Made by a program: the position numbers and the translations under genes. The notes under the pieces were generated by a model. It was given only the letters and a program-made list of their open reading frames with translations. It was not told the DNA's origin and searched no databases. This document shows positions 1 to 6,323 of a stretch of 10,542 nt of DNA, in pieces; the stretch's first letter is position 1; every line of letters starts with the position of its first letter. The DNA is from Pseudomonadota bacterium (lineage in GTDB: Bacteria > Pseudomonadota > Alphaproteobacteria > Caulobacterales > Caulobacteraceae): contig JAEXJH010000050.1 in assembly GCA_023445955.1 (NCBI GenBank), positions 1-10,542 on the forward strand. Direction: 5' to 3'.

Positions 1-2
1 CG

Positions 3-455
3 CCCCCGCCCTGCCGGGGGGCGGCCCCCGCGCGGGAGGCCGCTCAACGCTTCGAAGGTTACAAGCAGGGCCTGGCGGAGGCGGGGCTGCCGTTCGACCC
101 GGCCCTGGTCGTCGCCGCGCCCTACACGATGGACGAGGCGCAGGGCTCGGTCGCCGACTTCCTGGCGACCGGGGTGGCGTTCGACGCCGCCTTCGCCTTC
201 TCGGACGTCATCGCCCTGGCCGCGATCAGCGCCCTGACCGAGGTCGGCAAGACCGTGCCCGGCGACGTGTCGGTGGTCGGCTTCGACGACATCGTCCTGG
301 CCCGTCACAGCAATCCGCCGCTGACCACCGTCCGCCAGGACCTGGAATACGGGGCGCGGGCGATGGTCGACCTGCTGTTCCGCCGCATGGCCGGCGAGGA
401 TGCGCCCTCGACCCTGGCGCCGGTCGAGCTGGTGGTGCGCGGCTCCAGCGTCTAG
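3..455 (+). CDS. LacI-family transcriptional regulator, C-terminal part (5' end outside the window)
   Basis: The reading frame is open from base 3 to a TAG at 453-455, so only about 150 C-terminal residues are present. The DNA-binding HTH and the first half of the effector-binding domain lie upstream. What remains matches the periplasmic-binding-protein-like sensor domain of LacI/GalR regulators: a RFEGYKQGLAEAGL segment, then AFSDVIALAAISAL, the family hallmark VPGDVSVVGFDDI, the PPLTTVRQDLEYGARAMVDLL stretch (split here only for description) and the usual ending VELVVRGSS. Such proteins repress sugar-uptake or catabolic genes until a ligand binds. The ligand cannot be read here. The gene converges on the MFS transporter and their stop codons overlap in one CTAG, so the two are neighbours but not an operon. 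The first dozen codons are less typical and may simply be a divergent loop. Family certain, specificity unknown. Confidence 0.88.
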   Translation, partial: PPPCRGAAPAREAAQRFEGYKQGLAEAGLPFDPALVVAAPYTMDEAQGSVADFLATGVAFDAAFAFSDVIALAAISALTEVGKTVPGDVSVVGFDDIVLARHSNPPLTTVRQDLEYGARAMVDLLFRRMAGEDAPSTLAPVELVVRGSSV

Positions 456-1639
456 CGGGCCAGCCGCGCGCGGCTGGGATCCTTGATCAGGTTGAAGACC
501 AGCGCGCTCGCCAGCAGCAGCGCCATGGCGGTGGCCAGGCCAAAGCCGGCGTGCGGGCCGCCGAACGCATCGCTGGCCGCGCCGATCGCCAGCGGCGAGA
601 GCACGGCCGACAGGCAGGTCACGAACAGGATGAAGCCCGCCGCCGTCCCGTGCCGGGCGGGCGGAAAGCCGCTGATCGCCTTGGAGTTCAGGGTCGGATA
701 AAGCACCGACATGAAGAGGCCCGACAGCGGCAGCAGCACTGCGGCGCTCCTTAGCCCGCCGGCCAGGGTTCCGGCGAAGCAGATCAGGATGGCGATCGAG
801 CAGGCGGCCAGGGCGCGGGTCCAGCCTAGCCGCTCCAGCGTCCAGGCCCCGACGAAGCGGCCGACGGCGCGCAGCACGAAGAAGGTCGACAAGGCCCAGG
901 CGCCGGGCAGCAGGGGCTTGGCGCCCTCGGCGGCCAGCAGGCTGGGCATCCAGACATAGACGGCCGTCTCGACCCCGACATAGAGGAAGATGCAGGCGCC
1001 GAAGCCGAGGGCGTGCGGATCGCGGGCGATGGCCAGGGCGGCCAGCAGGTCGACCTGGGCGGGATCGTTCGCGGCCTTGGGGGCGGGAAAGCGGACCAGG
1101 GCGGCGATGACCAGCAGCCCCAGGGTCAAGACGCCCGCCAGGCCGTAGAGCGCCTCCCAGGGCAGGCCTTGCGCCAGCAGCCTGGCCACGATTGGCGGAC
1201 CAGCGATGGCGCCGACGGCGAAGAAGCCCTCGACCAGGTTCATGGCCCGGGTGTGTTCGGTCGGCGAGGCCGACAGGTCGCCGATCAGGGCGATGGCCCC
1301 GGTCTTGAAGATGCCAATCGCCAGTCCGCTGACGAACAGCAGGAAGAGCAGCGGCGCCAGGGCGCGGTTGAAGACGATCAGCAGGGCCGCCACCGCGAAC
1401 AGGGCCAGGCCCAGCAGCACGGTCGGCCGGCGGCCGCGCCGATCGGCGAGGCCGCCCAGAAACAGGCCGGCCAGAGCGATCCCGGCCATGGTGGCGTATT
1501 GCAGGCCGCCGGCCTGCGTCAGGCTCAGCCCATAGGCCCTGGCGACCTCCGGGATCAGCACCCCGACGACATTGGTCGTCATGGCGGTGACCAGGAACAT
1601 CAACCAGGTGAGGACCCGAAGGGCGCGGTCGGCGGACAT
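452..1639 (-). CDS. MFS transporter, 12-TM type
   Basis: This 395-residue protein of the inner membrane is predicted to be a proton- or solute-coupled secondary transporter of the major facilitator superfamily. It shows many hydrophobic segments, starting with residues about 9-30, with the family motif A (GGLADRRGRRP, residues 62-72) in the loop after TM2. A longer hydrophilic loop near residues 190-205 separates the two six-helix halves. The second half has a YPTLNSKAISGFPP segment resembling sugar-type MFS carriers, but the substrate is not determined. The ATG at 1639 is chosen because a GGAG sits five bases before it and because the open frame further upstream is hydrophilic and overlaps the HTH gene. 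It lies 32 bp downstream of the HTH gene on the same strand, so the two are probably cotranscribed. Its TAG overlaps the stop of the convergent LacI-type gene. Confidence 0.85.
   Translation of the reverse strand: MSADRALRVLTWLMFLVTAMTTNVVGVLIPEVARAYGLSLTQAGGLQYATMAGIALAGLFLGGLADRRGRRPTVLLGLALFAVAALLIVFNRALAPLLFLLFVSGLAIGIFKTGAIALIGDLSASPTEHTRAMNLVEGFFAVGAIAGPPIVARLLAQGLPWEALYGLAGVLTLGLLVIAALVRFPAPKAANDPAQVDLLAALAIARDPHALGFGACIFLYVGVETAVYVWMPSLLAAEGAKPLLPGAWALSTFFVLRAVGRFVGAWTLERLGWTRALAACSIAILICFAGTLAGGLRSAAVLLPLSGLFMSVLYPTLNSKAISGFPPARHGTAAGFILFVTCLSAVLSPLAIGAASDAFGGPHAGFGLATAMALLLASALVFNLIKDPSRARLAR
460..477. terminator. 18-bp perfect palindrome after the LacI-type gene, possible terminator hairpin
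   Basis: CCAGCCGCGCGCGGCTGG is a perfect inverted repeat starting five bases after the LacI-gene stop codon. In RNA it can fold into a 7-bp GC-rich stem with a CGCG loop. No uridine run follows on the + side (GATCCTTGATC), so it is not a textbook intrinsic terminator. On the minus strand it lies inside the last codons of the MFS gene. It could slow polymerase on either strand between two convergent genes. Its terminator role is inferred; the palindrome is seen. Confidence 0.35.
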
Positions 1640-1671
1640 GCGGGCTCCGGCGGTGTCGCTGGAGATAAGCC

Positions 1672-2112
1672 TTACGCCGCCTCGACCCCGATCGTCTTCA
1701 ATTCCTTGAGGAAGCGGCTCAGGCTCTGGTGCGAGCGGCGCAGGCCCTGCACGACCTCGGGCTTGGCCAGGGCCGAGGCGGGAACGATGAAGCCCTCGCG
1801 ACCGACGCGCTGGGCCATGCCCTTTTCCAGCATCTCGACGAAGCGGCGACGCACGGTCTCGTAGGGCAGGGCCAGCGAATCGGCGACCTGACGCACGGTC
1901 AGCGGGCGACGCTCGTGATCCGGCGGAATGTCGTCGACCTCGGCATAGAGACCGCCGCGGATATGCGAGCAGTTGCCCGCCCACAGGGTGGTGAAAACGA
2001 GGGCGTACAGCAGGTCCGAACCGTGGACCTCATTGGCGATTTCGACCCAGCGCAGGATGTAATCGGTCGCGTAGCGCGTGGCCGCGCGAGCGTTGACGTA
2101 CTCTTCGGACAT
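1672..2112 (-). CDS. Helix-turn-helix transcriptional regulator of unassigned family
   Basis: This 146-residue soluble protein has a winged-HTH-like C-terminal half. Residues about 71-112 read LTVRQVADSLALPYETVRRR followed by a helix and a GREGFIVPA wing, similar to the HTH of Crp/MarR-like proteins. The N-terminal 65 residues (aromatic and hydrophobic, including SDLLYALVFTTLWAGN) do not look like a cyclic-nucleotide pocket or any ligand domain I recognise. A short tail rich in K/R/E (RRSHQSLSRFLKELK) could aid dimerisation. The start at 2112 is the only in-frame ATG; an AGGGGA lies about 12 bases upstream, rather far for a strong ribosome site. It precedes the MFS gene by 32 bp, so a role in controlling that transporter is the simplest guess, but this is inferred from position alone. 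Confidence 0.75.
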   Translation of the reverse strand: MSEEYVNARAATRYATDYILRWVEIANEVHGSDLLYALVFTTLWAGNCSHIRGGLYAEVDDIPPDHERRPLTVRQVADSLALPYETVRRRFVEMLEKGMAQRVGREGFIVPASALAKPEVVQGLRRSHQSLSRFLKELKTIGVEAA

Positions 2113-2163
2113 AGGTGACTCGGTTCCCCTGGGCCGGCGCTGTAACGCGACGTGAAAAGGATT

Positions 2164-2189
2164 GCATGGCTCTCAGAACGACGCCATGC
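2164..2189. promoter_or_regulatory. Inverted repeat GCATGGC-N12-GCCATGC, candidate operator
   Basis: Two perfect 7-bp arms (2164-2170 and 2183-2189) are separated by 12 bases. They lie 52-78 bp upstream of the start codon of the HTH gene, in the 144-bp non-coding stretch 2113-2256. The spacing between arm centres is 19 bp, about two helical turns, which suits a dimeric HTH protein such as the neighbouring gene product. It could instead be an RNA hairpin past the cupin gene's end, but it stands upstream of the HTH gene and downstream of the cupin stop, with no T-run. The repeat is seen; the binding role is inferred. Confidence 0.4.
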
Positions 2190-2207
2190 GACCAAGTTGC
2201 CCACTAT

Positions 2208-2215
2208 GGGTACCC
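2208..2215. promoter_or_regulatory. 8-bp palindrome GGGTACCC upstream of the HTH gene
   Basis: A perfect 8-bp palindrome lies in an AT-richer patch (CTATGGGTACCCTATC) about 100 bp before the HTH start codon. That patch is unusually AT-rich for this GC-rich window. It may be part of the HTH gene's control region, but the palindrome alone is short enough to occur by chance. I could not place a convincing -35/-10 pair around it. Confidence 0.22.
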
Positions 2216-2256
2216 TATCTGAGCATCCGCGACCGGTTGACGCAGGGATGGAGGGT

Positions 2257-2724
2257 TCAGGTTTTCGAGGGGCTCCAGTCGGGCGCCGCCATCTCGAAAC
2301 CCTCGAAGCGGAAGCCCGGCGCGACGGTGCAGCCGACCAGGGTCCAGGCCCCCAGGCTGACGGCCGTCTGCCACCACGAGGTCGGCACCACCACCTGCGG
2401 CCGGCAGCCGGCGCGCTGGTCGGGACCCAGCACATTGGCCGTGACGCCCGCGCCGTCGGGCGGCGACAGGCTGATCGAGATCGGCGCGCCGGCGTACCAG
2501 TGCCAGGTCTCGACCGCGTCGACGCGGTGCCAGACCGAGACCTGCTCGGCCTCCAGCAGGAAGTAGATGCAGGTCGACTTGGCGCGGCCGTCGGCGCCGG
2601 GCTCGTCTTGGAAGGTCTGCTTGTACCAGCCGCCCTCGGGGTGGGGCTGCAGGTCCAGCATGCGGATGATTTCCTTGGCGCCCAGATCGCCGGCGATCGC
2701 TCTGTCGTTCACGCTTGTACTCAT
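2257..2724 (-). CDS. Cupin-domain protein, DUF985 (cupin_5) family
   Basis: This 155-residue cytosolic protein is a single small beta-barrel of the DUF985 cupin family, whose usual length is about 140-170 residues. The visible family marks, in order, are PHPEGGWYKQTF (28-39), STCIYFLLE (50-58), HRVDAVETWHWYAG (66-79), a VVVPTSWWQTA stretch (about 109-119) and TLVGCTVAPGFRFEGFEMA near the C-terminus. His66, Glu72 and His75 are plausible metal or ligand contacts, but the reaction of this family is not established to my knowledge. Its ATG overlaps the TGA of gloB (ATGA at 2721-2724), with AAGGG directly before it, so its translation is coupled to gloB. A longer frame runs upstream through gloB in another register; that is a shadow. 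Coupling hints at a role in aldehyde or thiol-ester metabolism, which is inference only. Confidence 0.88.
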   Translation of the reverse strand: MSTSVNDRAIAGDLGAKEIIRMLDLQPHPEGGWYKQTFQDEPGADGRAKSTCIYFLLEAEQVSVWHRVDAVETWHWYAGAPISISLSPPDGAGVTANVLGPDQRAGCRPQVVVPTSWWQTAVSLGAWTLVGCTVAPGFRFEGFEMAAPDWSPSKT

Positions 2725-3470
2725 CCCTTGAAGTTGTCCTTGGCGGCCCGGATCTCGGCAAATGCCTGGGCCGGGGTCGATGCGTCCGGCCGCAGCAGCG
2801 GCGCGCGCAGGAACGGGTTGGTCGCCTTCTCGGCGCCGATGGTGGTGGGCACGGTGGCCTCGCCGCGCTCGCGGGCGGCGAACACCGCCTCGGCGCGGGC
2901 CTTCAGCGCCGGGTCGTCGTCGACCGACAGGGCGAAGCGGGCGTTCGAGGCGGTGTATTCGTGGGCGCAGTAGACTGTGGTGGCGTCGGGCAGGGCGGTG
3001 ACGCGCGACAGCGACTCCCACATCTGCTCGGGCGTGCCTTCGAACAGGCGTCCGCAGCCCAGGGCGAACAGGGTGTCGCCGACAAAGGCGATGGCGTCCG
3101 CGGCGTCGTGATAGGCGATGTGGCCCAGCGTGTGGCCGCCGCTGTCGATGACGTCGAAGCGCGTCTCGCCCAGCAGCACGACGTCGCCGCCCTTCACCAC
3201 GCGGTCCAGCGGCGCGATGCGGGTGACCTCGGCCGGGCCGGCGATGGATGCGCCGGTGGCCTTCTTCAGCGCCTCGTTGCCGCCGGCGTGGTCGGGGTGC
3301 CAGTGGGTGTTGAGGATGAGGTCCAGGCTCCAACCCAGCTTGTCGAGCTCGGCGAGGATGGCTTCGGCGTCGGGCGTGTCGATGGTCGCTGCCTTGCCGC
3401 TGGCCTCGTCGCGGACGAGGAAGCCGTAGTTGTCGGACAGGCAGGGGAATTGATGAACGGTCAGGACCAT
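2721..3470 (-). CDS. gloB: Hydroxyacylglutathione hydrolase (glyoxalase II)
   Basis: The 249-residue cytosolic enzyme hydrolyses S-D-lactoylglutathione to D-lactate and glutathione, the second step of methylglyoxal detoxification. It has the metallo-beta-lactamase fold with a full binuclear metal set: THWHPDH (His56, His58, Asp60, His61), GHTLGH (His113), the bridging Asp132 in FVGDTLFALGCGRLFEG, and His170 in YCAHEYTASN. The C-terminal helical part with TNPFLRAP is typical of glyoxalase II rather than of other family members, and the length is normal. No glyoxalase I gene is in the window. There is no clear Shine-Dalgarno before the ATG, and the candidate promoter leaves a leader of only a few bases, so the message may be almost leaderless. 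The DUF985 cupin follows with a 4-bp overlap; the divergent neighbour is a methyltransferase-like gene. Confidence 0.95.
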   Translation of the reverse strand: MVLTVHQFPCLSDNYGFLVRDEASGKAATIDTPDAEAILAELDKLGWSLDLILNTHWHPDHAGGNEALKKATGASIAGPAEVTRIAPLDRVVKGGDVVLLGETRFDVIDSGGHTLGHIAYHDAADAIAFVGDTLFALGCGRLFEGTPEQMWESLSRVTALPDATTVYCAHEYTASNARFALSVDDDPALKARAEAVFAARERGEATVPTTIGAEKATNPFLRAPLLRPDASTPAQAFAEIRAAKDNFKG

Positions 3471-3481
3471 GGGCGCGTGCT

Positions 3482-3510
3482 CTATCGCGCCTCGGCCGGC
3501 GCGCCTACAA
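3482..3510 (-). promoter_or_regulatory. Candidate sigma-70-type promoter for gloB
   Basis: On the minus strand TTGTAG (3505-3510) and CGATAG (3482-3487) are spaced by exactly 17 bp in the 67-bp divergent gap between gloB and the methyltransferase gene. The -10 element ends 11 bases before the gloB ATG, which would put the transcript start some five bases upstream of the start codon. This fits the lack of a Shine-Dalgarno and the frequent leaderless or short-leader messages in Caulobacter. The match to consensus is only moderate. Confidence 0.3.
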
Positions 3511-3537
3511 GGATGGCCTTGCTGCCCCGGAGACTCA

Positions 3538-4344
3538 ATGCGCCGCGACGTGCTGGACCTGAGAGCCTTCTACGCCGCCCCGCTGGGGCGCGCGGCGCGG
3601 ACCATGCTGACCCGCAAGGTGGAAGAGGCCTGGGGCAATACGCGCGACCTCGACGTACTGGGCGTCGGCTACGCCACGCCGTTCCTGGACGCCGCGCGTG
3701 GCAATGCTCGCCGCGTCGTGGCCGCCATGCCCGCCCAGCAGGGCGTCGAGGTCTGGCCGCACGGCGGCCGCAACCAGGCCTGCCTGGTCGAAGAGACCGC
3801 CCTGCCGCTGCCCAACGCCATGTTCGACCGCGTCCTGGCCGTCCACGCCCTGGAGGAGGCCGACGACCCGGCCGCCCTGCTGGCCGAGATCGGCCGGGTC
3901 ATGGCGCCCACCGGCCGCCTGATCGTCGCCGCCTCCTCGCGCGACGGCGTCTGGACCGGGGCCGAGGCCACGCCCTTCGGTCATGGTCGTCCCTTCAGCC
4001 GCAGCCAGCTGGAGGCGCTGATTCGCGAGGCCGACCTGGAGCCGGCCGGCTGGACGCGCGCGCTCTATGTGCCGCCGGTCGGGGCGATGGCGCCGTGGGC
4101 GGAAGGTTTTGAGCAGGTCGGCGCGCGCCTGTGGCCGCGCTTCGCCGGGGTGATCCTGATGGAGGCCATCAAGCAGACCTTCGCGGTCAAACCCCGTGGC
4201 CACCGGGCTCGGGCGAGGGTGTTCGCGCCCGGCGTGCTGCTGCCCAGCCCGGCCGGACCCGCGCCCGTGCGCCATGAGCGGGGGCATGCGGCGCCCGTTC
4301 CTCAGGCGCCGAACAGGGATGAAGCCCGTTCTTACTTGGAGTGA
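3538..4344 (+). CDS. Class I SAM-dependent methyltransferase-like protein
   Basis: A 268-residue cytosolic protein related to methyltransferase type 11 proteins. The N-terminus (DLRAFYAAPLGRAARTML) leads to a motif I-like strand DVLGVGYATPFLD (39-51). The central ALPLPNAMFDRVLAVHALEEADDP part and then EIGRVMAPTGRLIVAA match the motifs that follow in this family. The glycine loop reads G-x-G-x-A, so the third glycine is an alanine. Target substrate is unknown. The ATG at 3538 has GGAGA four bases upstream; a longer frame starting at 3469 would overlap the gloB start and lacks a good ribosome site. The C-terminal 70 residues are rich in R, P and G and end near a KQTFAVKPRG segment, perhaps a flexible basic tail. 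From memory, a divergent gloB/methyltransferase arrangement recurs in alphaproteobacteria, which hints at a functional link. Confidence 0.82.
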   Translation: MRRDVLDLRAFYAAPLGRAARTMLTRKVEEAWGNTRDLDVLGVGYATPFLDAARGNARRVVAAMPAQQGVEVWPHGGRNQACLVEETALPLPNAMFDRVLAVHALEEADDPAALLAEIGRVMAPTGRLIVAASSRDGVWTGAEATPFGHGRPFSRSQLEALIREADLEPAGWTRALYVPPVGAMAPWAEGFEQVGARLWPRFAGVILMEAIKQTFAVKPRGHRARARVFAPGVLLPSPAGPAPVRHERGHAAPVPQAPNRDEARSYLE

Positions 4345-4403
4345 GGCGCGCGGACGCCTAGCTTCAAGTTTCTGACAACCGTTCGCTCCCCGGGAACAAC
4401 GCC

Positions 4404-4748
4404 ATGAAGATGATCGTCGCCGTGATTAAGCCGAGCCGCCTGGACGCGGTGCTCGAGGCCGTCACCGAGGCGGGGGCGTCGGGCCTGACGGTCACCGAGG
4501 TGCGCGGCTACGGCCGGCAGAAGGGCAAGACCGAGGTCTATCGCGGCGCCGAGTACGAGGTGAAGCTGCTGCCCAAGGTCAAGCTGGAGATCGCCGTCCC
4601 GACCGACGTGCTGGAGCCCGTCATCGAGGCTCTGCAGCGCACCGCCAACACCGGCAAGATCGGTGACGGCAAGGTCTTCGTCATGGATCTGGAACAGGCT
4701 CTGCGCATCCGCACCGGCGAGCGCGACGCGGCGGCCATCGCGGGCTAG
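4404..4748 (+). CDS. P-II family nitrogen regulatory protein (GlnB/GlnK type)
   Basis: This 114-residue cytosolic trimer-forming signal protein senses 2-oxoglutarate and ATP/ADP and controls targets such as glutamine-synthetase adenylylation, NtrB or the AmtB channel. Family marks are VIKPSRLDAV, TEVRGYGRQKG with Gln39, the T-loop site YRGAEY with the uridylylatable Tyr51, the nucleotide site TGKIGDGKVFV (84-93) and the C-terminal RIRTGER. The residue at position 54 is Lys followed by Leu, where E. coli GlnB has Asp-Phe and GlnK Asn-Phe, so I cannot assign it to either and leave the symbol blank. Neither glnA nor amtB is adjacent, which is unusual for alphaproteobacterial PII genes. The gene starts 59 bp after the methyltransferase and 63 bp before the PLD gene. 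Only a weak GGGAA precedes the ATG. I see no TGGCAC-N5-TTGCA sigma-54 site in the upstream gap. Confidence 0.93.
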   Translation: MKMIVAVIKPSRLDAVLEAVTEAGASGLTVTEVRGYGRQKGKTEVYRGAEYEVKLLPKVKLEIAVPTDVLEPVIEALQRTANTGKIGDGKVFVMDLEQALRIRTGERDAAAIAG

Positions 4749-4811
4749 GGTCCGCAAGCGGAGCTATAGGCAGCCTCGCGCGTTGTCGATGTTCACGACA
4801 GTCGGGGCGAC

Positions 4812-6323
4812 ATGGATCCGGGATCTTCCGTCTTCCAACCGGGATACAACTGCTGGCGGGTCGAACCCGCCGATCGCGTGGCCCTGTTCATCGACAACGA
4901 TGAGGCGTTCGACGCGCTGAAGCCGCTGATCCTGTCGGCGCGCAAGTCGATCTGGATCCTGGCCTGGGTGTTCGACCCGCTGACGCGGCTGGATCCCGAC
5001 CGCGTCCGTAAGAGCCGCGACCCCAGCCATGCCGACCGCATCGGCCTGATCCTGCGGCGCCAGGCGGCGCTGAACCCGGCCTTGGATGTGCGGGTGCTGA
5101 CCTGGGACATGCCGTTCCCGATCGCCGCCTCGCAGCTGTTCGGCCCCCATCGCGGCGCGGCCTTCTTCGCGGGCTCGCGCGTGAAGTACCGCCTGGACGC
5201 CACCCTGCCGGCCAGCGCCTGCCACCACCAGAAGGCGGTGATCATCGACGGCGTGACCGCCTTCGTCAGCGGCGGCGACATCGGGGTCGACCGCTGGGAC
5301 GACACCCGACACCTGGACAACAACCCGCTGCGTCGCCTGCCGACCGGCCGCCACTATCCGCCCCGGCACGAGGTCTCGCTGCTCGTCGACGGCCGGGCGG
5401 GCGAGGCGATGGCCGACCTCTTCGTCGACCGCTGGAAGGCCTCGGGCGGCGATCCCGTCGAGCGGCCCGACCGCCCCGACGAGACGCCCTGGCCCGATGG
5501 CCTGCTGCCCGACCTGCGCCGCCTGCCGATCGCGGTGGCGCGCACCTCGGCCGCCTGGCAGGGCCGGCCGGAGGTCACCGAGTGCATGCTGCTGCACCTG
5601 TCGGCCATCCGCCGCGCCAAGCGGCTGATCTATCTGGAAAACCAGTACCTGACCTCGCCGATCATCGTCGAAGCCCTGGCCGAGCGCCTCGCCGAGCCCG
5701 ATGGCCCCGAGGTGGTCACGGTCGGGCCGGCCCGCAGCCCCAGCTATTTCGACCAGATGACCATGGACAGCGCCCGCACCTCGGCGATCAACCGCCTGCG
5801 CGAGGTCGACGTTCACAAGCGGTTCTCGGCGTTCTCGGCCCATACGCCGGGCGGCGGGCCGATCATCGTCCACTCCAAGGTGGCGATCATGGACGACTGG
5901 ATGCTGCGGATCGGCAGCGCCAATCTCAACAACCGCTCGATCGGCCTGGACAGCGAGTGCGACCTGGCCTTCGAGGCCAAGAGCGAGGTCGAGCGCGAGA
6001 CGGTCCGCGCCTTCCTGGGACGCCTGGTCGGCCACTTCCTCGATCGCCGGACTGGCGATGTGCTGGAGGCGATGGCGCGCGAGGGCGGCCTGGGCGCGGC
6101 GATCAATGCGTTGGACGTCAAGGGCGGCCCGCCGCGCCGGTTGCAGCCGGTGCCGTCGCGCAAGCTGACCGGGGTCCAGAAATTCATCGCCGACTGGAGC
6201 CTGGGCGACGCCATCGCGCCCGACGACGCCTGGCGGCCCTGGGGGCGGCGCTCGCGCCTGAAGCGCGACATCGCCCGGCTTACCGAGCCGCCGCCGATCC
6301 CTCCGGAGCACCTTCTGCCGTGA
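4812..6323 (+). CDS. Phospholipase D-superfamily protein, cardiolipin-synthase-like (ClsB/YbhO type)
   Basis: A 503-residue protein with two complete HKD motifs, as in phospholipases D and cardiolipin synthases that transfer or hydrolyse phosphatidyl groups through a covalent phosphohistidine. HKD1 is HHQKAVIIDGVTAFVSGGD (His139, Lys141, Asp146); HKD2 is VHSKVAIMDDW with His354, Lys356, Asp361, followed by RIGSANLNNRS. The N-terminus (VALFIDNDEAFDALKPLI, then SARKSIWILAWVFDP) is the normal PLD start; LENQYLTSP marks the second repeat. No signal peptide or membrane span is seen, so it is cytosolic or peripherally bound. In other bacteria the same domain can be fused to a VTT membrane domain; that is missing here. 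The start has GGGG four bases upstream. The last 44 bp overlap, tail to tail, the EEP gene. Whether it makes cardiolipin or cleaves lipid is not decided by sequence. Confidence 0.92.
   Translation: MDPGSSVFQPGYNCWRVEPADRVALFIDNDEAFDALKPLILSARKSIWILAWVFDPLTRLDPDRVRKSRDPSHADRIGLILRRQAALNPALDVRVLTWDMPFPIAASQLFGPHRGAAFFAGSRVKYRLDATLPASACHHQKAVIIDGVTAFVSGGDIGVDRWDDTRHLDNNPLRRLPTGRHYPPRHEVSLLVDGRAGEAMADLFVDRWKASGGDPVERPDRPDETPWPDGLLPDLRRLPIAVARTSAAWQGRPEVTECMLLHLSAIRRAKRLIYLENQYLTSPIIVEALAERLAEPDGPEVVTVGPARSPSYFDQMTMDSARTSAINRLREVDVHKRFSAFSAHTPGGGPIIVHSKVAIMDDWMLRIGSANLNNRSIGLDSECDLAFEAKSEVERETVRAFLGRLVGHFLDRRTGDVLEAMAREGGLGAAINALDVKGGPPRRLQPVPSRKLTGVQKFIADWSLGDAIAPDDAWRPWGRRSRLKRDIARLTEPPPIPPEHLLP

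Noticed and set aside
1013..1864. Long open frame on + (283 codons) antisense to the MFS gene
   Set aside because: Composition is Q/G/R/A-rich with no fold-like pattern, and the minus frame there is a clear MFS transporter. Such antisense frames are expected in GC-rich genes with third-position bias.
1640..1984. N-terminal extension of the MFS protein to 510 residues
   Set aside because: The added region is arginine/glycine-rich, has no membrane pattern and overlaps the HTH gene in another frame. The ATG at 1639 has a proper GGAG.
4345..4403. Sigma-54/NtrC promoter or terminator before the PII gene
   Set aside because: No TGGCAC-N5-TTGCA pattern. AGGCG/CGCCT (4344-4348 and 4355-4359) makes only a 5-bp stem without a T-run.
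4749..4811. Small inverted repeats TCCGC/GCGGA and TGTCG/CGACA between the PII and PLD genes
   Set aside because: Five-base arms, one with a two-base loop and no T-run; both expected by chance at this GC content.
4764..6311. Open frame on - (515 codons) antisense to the PLD gene
   Set aside because: The + frame has two full HKD motifs. The antisense translation is low-complexity, with R, A, G, D and Q dominating and no recognisable motif.
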